NCBI GenBank assembly: GCA_905220665.1
Contig: CAJNAR010000003.1
Location: forward strand, 1-64,000
Direction: 5' to 3'
Length of the DNA stretch: 64,000 nucleotides
Source: Albugo candida
Taxonomy: Eukaryota > Oomycota > Peronosporomycetes > Albuginales > Albuginaceae
Made by a program: the position numbers and the translations under genes. The notes below the pieces were generated by a model. The model did no database searches and had not been told where the DNA came from. It saw only the letters and a list, made by a program, of their open reading frames with translations. Of this stretch, positions 30,462-40,627 are shown in pieces (within the stretch, counting starts at the first letter, position 1; every line of letters starts with the position of its first letter).

Positions 30462-31571
30462 CAACTAAGGTACGCAGTATTTGCGTTCATCAGCATCGGA
30501 TCCTTTTGCGGCCAATGTCGTATCATCCATTCGAGTATCAGTAGCTATGTACGTATAGTGTACACGTACTTGATGTGAGGTCTACGTGGATGTAACAACA
30601 CATCAACACAGGTTCATTACATAACTAACTCAATTATCGCATTCAGAGTATCGAATCCATAGATTTTGGCCAATGACAAACATGAGATGGTATTAGAGGC
30701 CTCAAAGCGCAATAATCTAATCTGCAGCAAGCAATGAAATCAATGAGCTTATTGAGAGCTTGCATAAGTTGGAAGTTGAAGTGTAGAAATGTAGTATGGT
30801 GCATCATAGTGATATTAATGTTATAATAGAAACGGATCTGATACTAATTCTTGTACTATCAAACGCTTTTGTGGACTGAATAGTAACTCTCAACCATGCG
30901 ACACAAAGCACAATGAGAAATTCTATGTGAACGCTGATTCTCGTCTGTAGCAGCTGCATGAAGAAGAATGTAACGTCGTCCAAAGTGACCGCATAACTTC
31001 TTCACAGAGCTATGTGAAGCGACTTCAAATAGCTGTTGTGGCAAATAAAGGGATCAGATGAGACTGTGATGTGCTGGAGAATCCACTGAAAGCGTCCACT
31101 TTTCAGCTTCGTTTGTCGATGTGCCTGATGATCGTCTCTAGTCTCGCAAATGGAGCATATTTAATACGCGCTTAAGGCATGCTTTCTTGTACAATTATAT
31201 GACAAGCACTAATTATAATACTATTTGACTGTGTACGGTATACCGAGAGGCTCAGAATTGAGATGTAAGTAAGCTGTAGTCCTATGACTTTTAGTCGAAA
31301 TAGTCACAACTGTTTGACAAATATGAAGTTATCATACTCTGGAATGACTCCAAGTGTAATAACTTACATCTAAAAGGCTTTTAACGAAAGAAAGGCATAG
31401 ATGTGAAGAGCTTTATAGGATAACCTCAAAATACTAATATAGCAAAATAACTTATATTAATTACAATTATGGGTTCACACTTGACTGCAACTGAACAGCT
31501 ACTTTATCTGCTGACAATTCTTCAGCTTCATCTCCAAACATCTCACTTGCATCCATAATGACGTGATGGGG
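30462..31571. other. Non-coding; junction of the two duplicated blocks
   Basis: About 30462-31239 matches 8744-9532 and 31250-31571 matches the 3' flank of the coiled-coil gene, both inverted. The ten bases 31240-31249 (ATACCGAGAG) between them have no left-hand partner. No gene is seen. Confidence 0.6.
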
Positions 31572-32843
31572 TCATTGAGAAGATGCGCTTGATGTCCATG
31601 AAATGTCGCTATCTGATTGCAGTTGATAATCCAAGCCGCTTGAGTTCCAATCCGGCACGAAGTCCCGCTTCTCGTCGCTCTTCCAATTTCCAGTTGAAAG
31701 CTTATCCAAGTGCATTTGCAACATCTCCTTTTCGTCCTTAAGCTTCACTTCCAGCATGTTCACTTGCATCCTCAATGACGTGATGAGGCCATTTTCGGGA
31801 TGCATTTGGTATACATGCGCTGTCGCTCCTTGTTCACATTCGTAGTTTCCATCTTCTTCGATTCTTGTTGCACCTGCTTTGATCGCATCTATCAACTCGA
31901 GATGATTTTCCATATAATGCCGGAAGTCTTCGAGCAACGATCTTGACTTGACTGCCTCCGTTTTCAGCTCCAAGTTTTCCTGTATTATACGCTTCACCTT
32001 CATTTCGTCCTCTTCGTGTTGTAATTGGTACAATCGAATCGCCGAATTGCTCCCAGTGTCCGTTTCCGCTGTTTGTACTCCAGTTGAGACGAAAGTCTTG
32101 GTATCACGTGTCTGCTTCATTTCCTCCAGTTGTTTCTGTTGCGTTCCCACAATAACCTCCAAGTCTTGGATCATCGACGTTGACTTGAGCAACTCGAGCT
32201 GAAGCTGCTTATACCCATCCTTCATTTGCTCCAACTGCATTTCATCTTCTGCGTGGATCTTCAACGCATCGTCCAGCTTCTTTTGACATATGGCATTGCG
32301 TGTTCGACTAGCTTCCAGTCGCTTGTTCAGTTCTTCCGCATCCGCCTTCAATTTGCATACTTCATCTTTCACAACTTGAAGCTGATTCGTTCTCTCGACC
32401 AACGCGCGCGACAACTGCGCATTTTCTCTCTTTAGCCGCTCCACTTCGCTTAGACGCGGTTGAGTCGTCGTAATCGGAGATGGACGCATGATGGAAGCTC
32501 TGGTCGTCATCGAAGCCACAGCCGCTCTAGGTCTTGGTGTCACACCCGCACTTGCCCTACTGACGGAACCAGTCCCACGAGTCATCGCCGGTGATGCTCG
32601 TCCAGTTGAAGTTGGCCGTGTTGCATGTGTGGCTGGGACGCGAGATGGTGTTCCGTTTCTTGGTGCTGTCGTCCGTGTCGTTGGTGGTCGAGTGGCGCGC
32701 TGTCGTATTGGGTTCCGCGCAGATGTCTCCGTCGATGCTTCCCGCATCACATACCCACCGCCGACACGCTTCATTGTCGACGGTGTCACGTTTCTCGCCG
32801 GTGTCGTCATTGTTGTTGTCGTGCTCTTTCTCGCTCGCTGCAT
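31572..32843 (-). CDS. Coiled-coil protein (423 aa), copy 2
   Basis: The translation is identical to 14402-15673: a basic Thr/Arg-rich N-terminal third, a long central coiled coil and a short second coil before an acidic Ser/Asp-rich tail (LQSDSDISWTSSASSQ). All long frames on both strands within the tract are also identical between copies, so the identity is at the DNA level and not only in the protein. As the right-hand locus is the probable source, this is likely the original gene. Confidence 0.65.
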   Translation of the reverse strand: MQRARKSTTTTMTTPARNVTPSTMKRVGGGYVMREASTETSARNPIRQRATRPPTTRTTAPRNGTPSRVPATHATRPTSTGRASPAMTRGTGSVSRASAGVTPRPRAAVASMTTRASIMRPSPITTTQPRLSEVERLKRENAQLSRALVERTNQLQVVKDEVCKLKADAEELNKRLEASRTRNAICQKKLDDALKIHAEDEMQLEQMKDGYKQLQLELLKSTSMIQDLEVIVGTQQKQLEEMKQTRDTKTFVSTGVQTAETDTGSNSAIRLYQLQHEEDEMKVKRIIQENLELKTEAVKSRSLLEDFRHYMENHLELIDAIKAGATRIEEDGNYECEQGATAHVYQMHPENGLITSLRMQVNMLEVKLKDEKEMLQMHLDKLSTGNWKSDEKRDFVPDWNSSGLDYQLQSDSDISWTSSASSQ

Positions 32844-33006
32844 ATGATAATTGATTAGTTGTTACACAGAGTAGCAATAAGAAAGGATACGTACACATAT
32901 TGACCTGATGGGCCAAGTCTCTTAGCATGGCTGCATGCTGATTGGCGATATTGACGACTGGAAAAGCCGCAGTTGTCAGCGTCGAAATGGGCGCATTAGA
33001 TGGAGT

Positions 33007-33087
33007 CGATGGATATATTTCATTTTGTGTGTCGTTTGCAATGAGTGAATTGCTGCAAACGACACACAAAATGAGATATATCCATCG
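33007..33087. repeat. Long inverted repeat, second copy
   Basis: Arms 33007-33040 and 33054-33087 with a 13-nt loop, pairing at 33 of 34 positions. It is the counterpart of 14158-14238 and lies upstream of the coiled-coil gene. Confidence 0.8.
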
Positions 33088-33286
33088 AATACTGCAACTA
33101 TTGCATTAATTCCATGCGGCATTGCTAATTTTAGAATTGGCGACGATGTACCGTGGATTCCAAAAGTAGCGGCGGCTCGGGCATGGAATGTGCTGGTGCT
33201 TTTGCACAAAGACATGTGATTGTATGTATAGTTTGCAAATGAAAACATTGTAGTTAAGTGACACGGTTAGAACAGCCAAGAAATGC

Positions 33287-33730
33287 ATGCTATTTTATAT
33301 TTACAAAACTAGTCGCAGTCTACTATCAAAAGTGCAACTCGCACGAACTTCAAATCCAGCGGCATCAGTCCGTTTCACTACAGGTCGCCTTCTAAGCAGT
33401 ATTTCTGTTCTATGCTCCCTCTCGATGCGGTTTTGGATCCTCAAGTTAAACAAGGTCATCGGAAAACGTATGTGCGAAGCAGGACGGAGATCCGCTTGCA
33501 TCTCTCCCTCCTCGAGCTTACGATCGGTCGCAAGGCGTTTTCATTTGCAAATACGGTGTATCGACTTTCAGGATTTCGTTGACACAATGGGGAGCATGAA
33601 GGCTTATTTCCTCTCATGTCTAGGATGTTGTGTGCATGCTACTGTTCAATCTCCCTGGTCAAGCGAATTTATCGTATCCCTCTCGATCAACCTCAAGTGC
33701 GGCCTCACCCTCCACGAGTGTATTGAGTAA
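33287..33730 (+). CDS. Hypothetical protein (147 aa), unidentified
   Basis: An ATG-initiated frame (MLFYIYKTSRSLLSKVQLAR...) divergent from the coiled-coil gene. It is Ser/Arg/Cys-rich with a possible N-terminal mitochondrial-type presequence. The left copy is broken into short frames. Other frames through the same DNA also stay open for 60-90 codons (for example MCMLLFNLPGQAN at 33630), so the true coding frame is uncertain. Confidence 0.3.
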   Translation: MLFYIYKTSRSLLSKVQLARTSNPAASVRFTTGRLLSSISVLCSLSMRFWILKLNKVIGKRMCEAGRRSACISPSSSLRSVARRFHLQIRCIDFQDFVDTMGSMKAYFLSCLGCCVHATVQSPWSSEFIVSLSINLKCGLTLHECIE

Positions 33731-33859
33731 TTTATGGCTTGCGAGTAGAGTGAATGAGTTACTCGAGGATTTGAGGATACTTACAAGTACTCGATCGTTT
33801 CACGTGATCGGCTTTGGGATCGGCTTTGTGTGGCGCTCGTTCGAAATATCGCGACGCAT

Positions 33860-34279
33860 TCCAGTCGCTTGTACTGTGCAACCCGTTTGCCAAGGTTGAT
33901 GATTTCTTCACCGTCATTCTGCATGTCTGCATCGTAAAATTCTCACGTTTCTCGTCCTCACACCCAGAGCTTTCCTCAACATATGTACAGAAGTTTTTAT
34001 ACTCGTGCGGTAACAATCAACGCTTACACAGCAAGCGGCACGAATTAAATTATCGCGAAACTAGTTTCGCACGACATCTTATCGATCACTGCATACAATA
34101 ATGGCCACCGCACTGCTCCTATAGGCTGCTGCCTACCAGGCTTGACTACAAACACATAAACGAAGAAGACATGTATGCTCGTCTATACAACTTTATACAC
34201 AGCGCCTGCCCAAGTATACAGCTTTCTACCGTCATAAATGGTATACGTATACTTTAACCCGACGTAACTTCTCTCGAAG
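33860..34279. other. Intergenic, absent from the left copy
   Basis: No gene is seen. It lies within the approximately 1.35 kb that the left-hand copy lacks, and precedes the ATG at 34280. Confidence 0.5.
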
Positions 34280-35638
34280 ATGGAGGACTCTGAATCCATT
34301 CAGTCCGCGATGGAAGAGAGCACACGCGCACTTGATCGTGAAGATCAAACTGCACGCCATTCGAAACGAACTAGTGTTAATTCTATCGATTCTCGATCAG
34401 GGGGTGACTTCGATTCGGAGAGCGAACAGCCAAGCCAAGAGTTTTTAGCAACCTCTACTGAGAATACTGACGCTACCAATACTGAGCACACAATAGAGAA
34501 CACACAGCTATCGCATTGCGATATTAACGGCAACAATAAAGAAGATAGTAAGATACTCATACTGGGAACATACGAACACGAACAGTGTATTTCGCTGACA
34601 GAAATCATACAAAAGCAAGTACATGATAACTTTGTGCAGCCCAATGTGCTTCTTTCCTCGAATTCTCCATGTACGTGCATACAATTCGATGATAAAGTAG
34701 CTTTTGGTCTAAATGCGGTTCTATCGTACCTGTGGTTTTGCTCAGCAAATATCGATTGGAACGGAGTAGCGGAGCAGTTAGAGCAATTACATAATGTCAA
34801 ATGGCACCCTTCAACATGTCAAAAAGTATGGAAATACATCGCGTACGGTTATGAGGCCAATGAGCCTGTCGCCGAAGAGAGTGATAGTCGTATACACATT
34901 TCATCGGATTCGGAGGCGTATGAGGAGCAGTACACCACCAATTCGGTTCCGACTGGCAAGTCCAAGAAACACAAACATTCTGATGTAGATCCAGCTGACG
35001 GAACAATTCCATTATTTCCAACGTACGATTTACCATTTGACGCAAATGACGATGAAGTTTGCGCAGTGGACAAAAGATTATCTTTGTCATTCACAGCTTC
35101 TCAATTCCTCCGCAAAAAGCAGTCTTCAGGTCAACATTCGACGACAAATTCCTCAGTCACTGTTGATAAGACAGTATCGCCTCATTTGAGCTGTACCTCA
35201 TCTACATCCGCAACTGATGCTCATGATACCTCCAAAACTACGCAATCAAGTCAAATGACGGAAATAAAGGCAACTGGTCCAGTTAAGAAATTGAAGATGG
35301 AATCGCAAGTAAAGGAGAACACCAGCTCCAGGAATTCGACGAATCTCAATTCGGTACATAACTTCGGGACAGCACCTCCACCGCTTCCAAAACCGCTCAT
35401 GTCCTCATTTCAAATATATCGTAAACTGTATGGGAATAGTGATCCATCGAAAGAAATATCTCACAATTTAATCTTATCGGAGACAAAACTCGGAAAAATG
35501 TACGCCCAAGCACCGAGTGATGTCTTGAGTGCGTGTGCAAGCATGGCAGAAGAAGATCGGCGACGATTTGATCGAGAGCATTTACGACGGAGTCTTTGGG
35601 AGAAAGCGTACTTCTCACACCAAGACAGCATTAATTGA
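34280..35638 (+). CDS. Putative nuclear protein with Myb/SANT-like and HMG-like segments
   Basis: 452 aa in a single exon. The N-terminal 95 residues are acidic and Ser/Thr-rich. About residues 150-195 (LSYLWFCSANIDWNGVAEQL...KWHPSTCQKVWKYIAYGYEA) look like a SANT/Myb-type helix bundle. After a long disordered Ser/Thr/Lys region, about residues 370-445 (PKPLMSSFQIYRKLYGNSDP...MAEEDRRRFDREHLRRSLWE) resemble an HMG-box-like helical domain. DNA or chromatin binding is an inference. A 95-bp piece of this gene (35204-35298) is embedded in the left-hand duplication. Confidence 0.6.
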   Translation: MEDSESIQSAMEESTRALDREDQTARHSKRTSVNSIDSRSGGDFDSESEQPSQEFLATSTENTDATNTEHTIENTQLSHCDINGNNKEDSKILILGTYEHEQCISLTEIIQKQVHDNFVQPNVLLSSNSPCTCIQFDDKVAFGLNAVLSYLWFCSANIDWNGVAEQLEQLHNVKWHPSTCQKVWKYIAYGYEANEPVAEESDSRIHISSDSEAYEEQYTTNSVPTGKSKKHKHSDVDPADGTIPLFPTYDLPFDANDDEVCAVDKRLSLSFTASQFLRKKQSSGQHSTTNSSVTVDKTVSPHLSCTSSTSATDAHDTSKTTQSSQMTEIKATGPVKKLKMESQVKENTSSRNSTNLNSVHNFGTAPPPLPKPLMSSFQIYRKLYGNSDPSKEISHNLILSETKLGKMYAQAPSDVLSACASMAEEDRRRFDREHLRRSLWEKAYFSHQDSIN

Positions 35639-36196
35639 AATCTGCGATCATTAGATGGAATTTGGAATCGAATTGCGTTTCTTTCATCATACTGTACTGC
35701 TTGCAGACTTTTTACAGCACTCTTCTCCGCGATTTACTTATCTGACAAAAACGACTTCAGTTCGGTGGGAAACTTACGCATTATGGCGAAATTGTGGCCA
35801 ATCAAGGTTGGATTATTTGGTTCTTCTGAAAGTGATTCGTGCATAATTATGGCTGGATCTGAATTGAAGCATAAAGTGCTTTTCGCCTGCTTGAACATCG
35901 TCACAAATCAAAATTTCGCAATATATACATAAATTTTGTAACAGTTAGATATGATATAACTTTGGAGAGACGCTCTGATTGGTAACATTGTCAATGACGA
36001 TAAAGTAAAATGTCGAATAAGAGCAGACGACTGTAGCTTTTCTTTTTCAAAACTGATGGAGCTTATCACCATATCGCATACATTCCCGGTGGTCCTGATG
36101 GAATCGTATAGACAGCACATCCCACTTGATTGTGATCAGAATACCAGTAGTAAAGAGTCCATCCACCAAAAATAGCTCTTTATCATATAAATACCG
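35639..36196. other. Intergenic with one exon-like minus-strand stretch
   Basis: On the minus strand about 36075-36180 reads AIFGGWTLYYWYSDHNQVGC followed by AVYTIPSGPPGMYAIW, then a GT that could be a donor site. The composition looks protein-like, but I cannot place it in a family or find flanking exons with confidence. The rest shows nothing clear. Confidence 0.3.
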
Positions 36197-36640
36197 ATGA
36201 ATGGAAATTCAGCTGTTTCTCTTTTGGAGGAACGACGAGAATATCAAGTTCAAAAGCATTTTGAGCGAAAATACGTGAAGGATGGATATGCCAGCGCCCC
36301 TTCTTTCTGGAAGCATAACTTACTTATTTTTCACAACTTCTGCAATGGTTTCCGGTATCGCACTTGGCATTTCAGGGAAACTTGACAGAGAAACAACGCA
36401 GTATGTATTTCGCAACTTACATGCTGTTATTATTAATTTTTGCGGGTATGTAGAATTTACATCACGCTTTCCTTCATGACAGGATTATGTCTCTGGCTCT
36501 TTTGGTAATGAATGCAACCTATTGATATCAAACTGAACGTTTTTGACGAATGTTTGTTCGCTAGGGTCTGCTGTTGGATGCACCAGTGGCACATTTTAAT
36601 AGCACCAACGTATGCTCATGAATAAGATTGTGTTTCGGAA
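36197..36640 (+). CDS. Candidate small multi-exon membrane protein
   Basis: An ATG at 36197 gives MNGNSAVSLLEERREYQVQK... A second frame, reached by splicing near 36275-36300, gives ITYLFFTTSAMVSGIALGIS, which looks like a membrane segment, followed by TTQYVFRNLHAVIINFCG. Several GT...AG pairs are possible. I recognise no family. Borders and reality are uncertain. Confidence 0.3.
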
Positions 36641-36939
36641 TACGAAGTGATTTCTGATAAAGAATATTTCATTTCACGTTGCGTGCTATTCGCTTATTCT
36701 CTTAATGTCGTCCTCTTTGGATCAAAGTCTCAAAAGTCGAGCTCATGCACTTTTGTACCCCGATTAAAAGTGAGATGCACAAGGGACCAATCTGTATAGG
36801 CAACATTGGCCAATAGACATTCGGCAACAGCTCAAGTCGCATCTTGATACAATTGACGACTCCATTGCAATAAGAGAAAGTGACCACCTCGTTTTCAGCC
36901 ATTTCAAACCCGTACTTGCATCTAAAATTTGTAGGAAGT

Positions 36940-37011
36940 GGGCCCTGCCGGAGATCGAATCCGGGACCTCTCGCACCCAAAGCGAGAATCATACCACTAG
37001 ACCACAGGGCC
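36940..37011 (-). tRNA. tRNA-Pro (TGG)
   Basis: The 72-nt cloverleaf on the minus strand has acceptor GGCCCTG pairing with CAGGGCC, discriminator C, D arm around GGTCTAGTGGTATGATT, anticodon loop TTTGGGT with anticodon TGG, and T arm CCGGA-TTCGATC-TCCGG. No intron is present. Its 5' end faces a short element remnant (37012-37278). Confidence 0.93.
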
Positions 37012-37278
37012 ACGTTGTCGACTCGAGATTTAATAAAATTAAAAAAAACACAACTGCACGAGACATTCTTCGGCTTGTTTCGGTCTTTTTCAAGTTCGAT
37101 GACGTCAAAGATATGAAGCCGGTAATGAGTGGCGTTTCCACTCAATACTACTTTTTTCGGTCCGCTAATCTTCGGTGTGGGACTTTCTAGACTACCCCTG
37201 CATGTAATTTAGCTCATTTCTAGTAGTTTAGGCATTAGATAAGTCATTTAGGTCGAGTTCTAGCGATACAGACACCTT
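37012..37278 (+). mobile_element. LINE-related remnant at tRNA-Pro 5' end
   Basis: The last 50-60 bases (TAGGCATTAGATAAGTCA ... TTCTAGCGATACAGACACCTT, broken here) resemble the 3' terminus of LINE copy B read in element orientation, including the exact final GACACCTT. It is followed directly by a tRNA-5'-end-like stub (37279-37297). The upstream 200 bases do not match copies A/B, so this is a related but different element, a heavily truncated copy, or a short non-autonomous derivative sharing the 3' tail. Confidence 0.5.
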
Positions 37279-37297
37279 CAACTACACCATGGAGCCA
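37279..37297 (-). repeat. tRNA-5'-end-like stub next to element terminus
   Basis: The minus strand reads TGGCTCCATGGTGTAGTTG. Fourteen of 19 bases match the tRNA-Pro start including base -1, and it also resembles Gln tRNA 5' ends. The position relative to the element's GACACCTT terminus is the same as for the tRNA-Met stub at 6981-7000. Confidence 0.5.
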
Positions 37298-39133
37298 GAC
37301 GACGTAGAGACTAGATGCTGCATCTATATATACACGAAAACAGGGCAATGAATGAACGCACAATAATATGCGCTATATAACCTAGTAGCACTGGTCTACA
37401 AGGTAATACTAGGTACCACAGGTAGCTTCCTGGTACGAATATATAGTTAAGAAAGGCAAGTTGAATTCTGGTACCATATGTGAAGGGTTGTACCCTTCTG
37501 GGCTCCCCTGTTCGAGGTTTGTGGACCTTAAGAAGCGAAAAACTTAATCCGACATCTATAGCAGCATAATCGTAAATATAATAGCCACATGTGACAGCAA
37601 AGAAGGGGCAAAAGTAAGAAATAGATCACACATAAGTATGCCTCTCGATGCTAACAATAATGTCTTTAATTGAATTGGTTTATAATCTCGATCAGAGAAT
37701 AGTCAACAGCATCATGAGAGCTTACTTCCTTGAAAAACAATGCACATTTATGGCTTTGAAGGTAGTCGTCGTACCCAGAGTCTAAGTAACGGAGACACCA
37801 GTTTTGCCCGAGTCCTACAGTTGCACATGATACGTGATGTACCCTAGCGATAATTTTTCCCTACCCGGTGTTCCGTCGACCTATCAGCTGTGTAACTTAC
37901 CGTAGAACACTATTCAGTAGATCCGTCTAGTTTTCCAATCCGAGGATGCTTCGTGAATTCATCTCCTATTTCTGATCCTTACCTGTTTTTGACGTCTTGA
38001 CCAATTGTATTGTCAACAACGTTAGCACTTTGTTACATATACAGACGTACTGTTCCAAATAACAAGCTCTGTTATTCAGTAGCGCAATTATACCGAGATT
38101 GATTTGATCATCGGTGTCATCTGTGTCATGCGTCATGTGAGGTGAGATATTAACGAATGGTGGCAGGAAGGTGGCAAGAAATCGGTGGTCAGAACTCACT
38201 CTATAATAAAAGCACTCTATCCTAAAACTTGGGTTCAGGAACGAGACAAAGATTCAAATCTCTCTCCAGATGCGATCTGAAATTTTCAGCAGCATACCCT
38301 CTTTACAGACCACCGGTACATGAGTACTTATGCATTAGCTCGTCTCAGTCTTTCAGTATGTCGGGCGCCATACATTAGCACAACTTCAGAGTCATACTCT
38401 ATGGTGAAAAATATACCGTTGTCTGGTTTATATCATAAGCGTTGTATCGTATATATTTTACAAAGTGTCGTACCAAATGCTGGCTCGTGTCCCTTTAGTT
38501 GCCAGATTAAAACGTAAGGATATTAACCGTATCAATGCTACAGCCATAGTAAAATAACACACGGAACACCCCTTTGCTACGTTATCACTTCAACATATCA
38601 TCCGTTTGCCATTTCTCATTCCGACGGCGAGTTGAAAAAGGGCTATACACTAATAATTATACTATAAGTAGCTTAACGAGCCCTATCCAAATAAGTTATA
38701 TTCCTATAATTGGGTGAGGACTACACGCTTACCGACTGTGGCATTCTTTTGCACGACTACATAGAGCCAAACTAAAAAACAGATGATGTCTCTTCTACAG
38801 ATTAGGTCGCGATTGTAGGTTTCCTTCAGGACTGTCCACGCACAGCGACATAGAAAAACAATTATATTTTGGAGGTAGTAATCATTTGCCTTCCTTCTTA
38901 CCATAAAGTACATTCTCTCGTAGCCTGACATTTCCATGGTTTTGCCTGATGCCTAACCAAATTATAGATCAGAAGTTCTTTACAGAAAGAACGTAATATT
39001 CCATACTATCGATCCAACTTCCACAAGGATCAGAGTGAGATCTGATCACAGAAAAATATTTGCATGCACGCACTTTTGACTTATAATTACCTATACGAAC
39101 AGCTTTTGCAACCACAAAAACGATTGTTCAAAG
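37298..39133. other. Gene-poor region
   Basis: Only short frames with no recognisable content. A TATATATA stretch lies near 37322-37334. I see no convincing gene, tRNA or LTR pair. Confidence 0.5.
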
Positions 39134-40591
39134 ATGCAATTATGGAACGCCAGCACGTCGGGTACTGACAATACAGAACCATCTAAAAATGAGCAAAACA
39201 AGTCAGCAGCATCGCTTCCTCAACGAGTATCGAGTCTATTGATCGATTTGGATCTCACACAAAAAGACAAGAAGTCGCTTCCAATTTTAGTCGTTCCGCT
39301 GTTGAAGAAAGAGAACTGGATCAAAAATGAATTGCGGGCGTGCTGTTATTTTTGCAAACGTAAATTTCACTCGTTTGTGCGTCGACATCATTGCCGAGCC
39401 TGTGGAGACATTGTGTGTAGTACATGCAATCATCGACGAGAAGTTCAAGTCAATTGCAGACGCAAAAGTATCGTGAATGTCCGGTTATGCTTGGATTGTA
39501 TTGGGAAAGCTTCAAACAACGACACAAACGGCGAACCGTTGAGTCGCACTGTGAATGAAATCTGTTCCGAATGGGAAAGTGATAAACACTCTTCGCATCG
39601 AGTGAATGCTAGCACGAGTCTGACGAGTTTGGAGTGGTCTGTGTACGAAGGAGACGAAGAAGAATGTAATTATACGAGTGATGATCTGTCTTCTATTGTG
39701 TTATTATCACCCAAAGCGGAAGAAAACATTCGTAAGAAAACATTAGCAGCGTGTGGAGTATTAGACACATCGGACGAGAAAGAATATATGACACTTTGTG
39801 AGATCGCACGGAAAGCTTTCGCATGTTCCATCGCTGCAGTCAGTTTCTTTGATGAAAAACGGCAATGGTTCAAGGCAAAATGCGGCATCACACAGTCCGA
39901 ATTCCCACGCGAAATGTCTTTCTGCGCGCATTACATGCATTCTGGCAAAATCACAATCATTCCGGACGTATTGGAAGTGGGGAAATTGTGTGTGCATCCG
40001 CTGGTGGCAGGATCCACAAAAATACGATTTTATGCTTCCTCCCCAATTCGCGATGTTGTGACGGGAGTTGTGTTAGGGACGATCTTTGTGATGGATTCCA
40101 AGCCAAAGTCGTCAAATTTCGCAGAGGCTGAAGAGATTCTGATGCATTTAACTCAAGCGGCTCAGGTTTTAGTGTATAGTGAGCAAAGTGGAAGAGATGA
40201 GATGGAAAGATCTTGCGCACGTAACGCATCCCTTTTGGAATCACACGGAGGCAAATGTGCAGCCCGACATTCCCTGCAGTGCGTTCCTGAAGAAGCAGTC
40301 AAATCACTGGCAAATACCACATTACGCAAACGCCATTCACTGTATGAGTTTTCCGATCCTCACAACTTGTCGAAATTGAGTCAGTGTCCGCAATTGAGTC
40401 ACATTGGATCGGAAGGAATGGCTTTGGATTTACTATGTAAAATCACAGGTACACAAGAGCTTTTGGCAAAGCAACAGCAAGCGCTCATGGCGACACTTGG
40501 AAATCATTCGAAACGAATTGTATCGATTGAAGACACTGTCGAGCGAATGATACGACGGATGAGTGATCATGGAGATGAGGTCGATATTTGA
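39134..40591 (+). CDS. FYVE zinc finger + GAF domain protein
   Basis: 485 aa. A FYVE finger at about residues 60-125 contains CCYFCKRKFHSFVRRHHCRAC, with the (R)RHHCRAC PI3P-binding core and further Cys pairs (CSTC, CLDC). A GAF domain at about 195-355 contains SIAAVSFFDEKRQWFKAKCG, EMSFCAHYMHSGKITIIPDV and GTIFVMDSK. The C-terminal tail has a short coiled coil (LLAKQQQALMATLGNHSKRI). FYVE-GAF fusions are common in oomycetes. The FYVE finger suggests recruitment to endosomal PI3P membranes, and the GAF ligand is unknown. It converges with the S41-like gene, 36 bp apart. Confidence 0.9.
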   Translation: MQLWNASTSGTDNTEPSKNEQNKSAASLPQRVSSLLIDLDLTQKDKKSLPILVVPLLKKENWIKNELRACCYFCKRKFHSFVRRHHCRACGDIVCSTCNHRREVQVNCRRKSIVNVRLCLDCIGKASNNDTNGEPLSRTVNEICSEWESDKHSSHRVNASTSLTSLEWSVYEGDEEECNYTSDDLSSIVLLSPKAEENIRKKTLAACGVLDTSDEKEYMTLCEIARKAFACSIAAVSFFDEKRQWFKAKCGITQSEFPREMSFCAHYMHSGKITIIPDVLEVGKLCVHPLVAGSTKIRFYASSPIRDVVTGVVLGTIFVMDSKPKSSNFAEAEEILMHLTQAAQVLVYSEQSGRDEMERSCARNASLLESHGGKCAARHSLQCVPEEAVKSLANTTLRKRHSLYEFSDPHNLSKLSQCPQLSHIGSEGMALDLLCKITGTQELLAKQQQALMATLGNHSKRIVSIEDTVERMIRRMSDHGDEVDI

Positions 40592-40627
40592 GGGTATACG
40601 CATATGACTACGAGAGAAACGAACGCT

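Larger units (their letters stand above)
26167..35298. repeat. Probable source copy of the permuted duplication
   Basis: The parts 26167-31239, 31250-33859 and 35204-35298 match the left-hand copy in inverted orientation. Both ends here fall inside genes that remain intact (LPMO-like at 26119 and the 452-aa gene at 34280), which makes this arrangement the older one. The two blocks adjoin at 31240-31249, the point where the inferred circle would have been opened. Confidence 0.8.

Noticed and set aside
8744..35298. A simple inverted repeat or tandem duplication
   Set aside because: The block order is not reversed although each block is inverted, and the 98-bp scrap joins points 9 kb apart. A permuted, circle-type event explains both.
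36702..37145. 147-codon minus-strand frame
   Set aside because: It runs straight through the tRNA-Pro gene and the element remnant, with no protein-like motifs.
37177..37400. Possible LTR (TGTGGGAC ... GGTCTACA)
   Set aside because: No second LTR, no convincing primer-binding site and no flanking repeat. The region includes the LINE-like terminus and the stub instead.
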